Assembly (NCBI GenBank): GCA_963707905.1 | Contig: CAVPSA010000053.1 | Coordinates: 166,169-230,168 of the forward strand | Origin: DASXKD01 sp963707905 | GTDB taxonomy: Bacteria; Actinomycetota; Actinomycetes; Streptosporangiales; Streptosporangiaceae | Reading direction: 5' to 3' | DNA length: 64,000 nt | Part shown: positions 63,614-64,000 of the stretch, one piece after another | Position numbering within the stretch: the first letter of the stretch is position 1 | Layout: each line of letters starts with the position of its first letter | The notes under the pieces: generated by a model | Seen by the model: only the letters and a program-made list of their open reading frames with translations | Told to the model about the DNA's origin: nothing | Database searches by the model: none | Made by a program: the position numbers and the translations under genes

Positions 63614-63771
63614 TGCGGCCTCCTCGGTGGTGCAGCCGGCTTGTGCCTGTTTGCCCGCCGCCGATCCGGCGGGGGCGCCGTCGCGGCTGGTCCCACCATG
63701 GGGAGGCGGCGAGTGGGCCCACCACACAGGACGGCCTGCAGGTCACCCACAGGACACCCACAGGAACCGGC

Positions 63772-63957
63772 TCAGCGCCGCTGCCTGCGGAAACAGCCCT
63801 GCAGACAGGGATCCAGCGGCGCGGGCCGCACGGGGGCCGCCGGTGATAACACGTCCGTCGGGCCGGTGTGAGCAGGAGCGGCGGCTTGGGCCAGCTGGCC
63901 GGGGTGGCGGGCGATGGCGCGGTCGCGTGGGCGGGCGTACTCTTGGCGCAGCGTCAT
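63772..63957 (-). CDS. Small basic protein of unknown function
   Basis: It encodes 61 residues beginning MTLRQEYARPRDRAIARHPG. The ATG at 63957 lies nine bases after the stop of the gene entering from the window end, with GAGGTG between them, so it is probably the second gene of an operon. The C-terminal half looks like G+C filler, and a frameshift near 63880 is possible. Confidence 0.35.
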   Translation of the reverse strand: MTLRQEYARPRDRAIARHPGQLAQAAAPAHTGPTDVLSPAAPVRPAPLDPCLQGCFRRQRR

Positions 63958-63966
63958 CTGCGCACC

Positions 63967-64000
63967 TCAGCGGGTGATTTTGGGCGGTGCGCTCTTGGCT
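63967..64000 (-). CDS. C-terminal end of a gene that continues beyond the window
   Basis: Reading inward on the minus strand, the last ten codons are AKSAPPKITR followed by TGA at 63967-63969. Nine bases later the small basic protein starts. Only the tail is visible, so the family cannot be named. Confidence 0.4.
   Translation of the reverse strand, partial: AKSAPPKITR

Overview
The window is about 70% G+C with dense genes, GTG starts and purine-rich ribosome sites, which points to a high-GC actinobacterium. The order methionine-synthase-like gene, ligA, GGDEF-EAL gene, gatCAB, PAS-GGDEF gene, ilvBNC, serA, leuB, ilvE, cimA, gltX is the conserved actinobacterial core order (as in Streptomyces and Streptosporangiales relatives). 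The genus cannot be fixed from the sequence alone.

Layout. 0.3-4.8 kb: a LpqY-SugABC-type sugar ABC transporter, probably for trehalose or a related alpha-glucoside. 4.8-11.3 kb: a ParB-like protein, a metallophosphoesterase, an ATP-grasp protein, a P-loop kinase/LLM fusion and a GH13 alpha-glucosidase. 11.4-14.1 kb: a small islet with a GNAT acetyltransferase and a GntR/UTRA regulator. 14.2-29.8 kb: methionine-synthase-like gene, ligA, two c-di-GMP enzymes around gatCAB, and ilvBNC behind a complete leader-peptide attenuator. 29.8-35.3 kb: a lipoprotein / FtsH-like AAA protease / HEARH membrane protein operon and a disrupted glycosyltransferase. 35.5-42.2 kb: serA, leuB and ilvE with a second leader-peptide system, then an ABC-2 exporter.

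42.3-49.6 kb is the most unusual part. A 171-bp sequence that is the leader of cimA (it encodes an Ile-Ile-Ile leader peptide) occurs twice, 7.1 kb apart, in direct orientation. Between the copies lies a cell-surface locus: a G1 glutamic peptidase, a sortase, a DUF3494 (ice-binding-like) protein with a sorting signal, a DUF3494-DUF11-WxL-like chimera, a second WxL-like protein and a DUF916-type WxL-interacting protein. Most of these frames are broken by single-base indels, while the protein reading is otherwise preserved.

49.7-56.9 kb returns to core: cimA, a secreted glycoside-hydrolase-like protein, DUF2630, a fumarylacetoacetase-family protein, gltX, tRNA-Gln, a GlsB/YeaQ protein and tRNA-Glu. 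From tRNA-Glu to the end is accessory DNA: an IS481-type transposase remnant, a phosphorothioate-DNA restriction endonuclease, a mobilization module (an oriT-like palindrome, MobC and an HUH relaxase) and small plasmid-like genes.

Branched-chain amino acid synthesis dominates the window (ilvBNC, leuB, ilvE, cimA), and three separate leader peptides carrying Ile/Leu/Val codons sit upstream of its transcription units. Many frames are broken by single-base indels, sparsely in core genes (ligA included) and densely in the accessory blocks. Sequencing error and real decay cannot be told apart without the reads.
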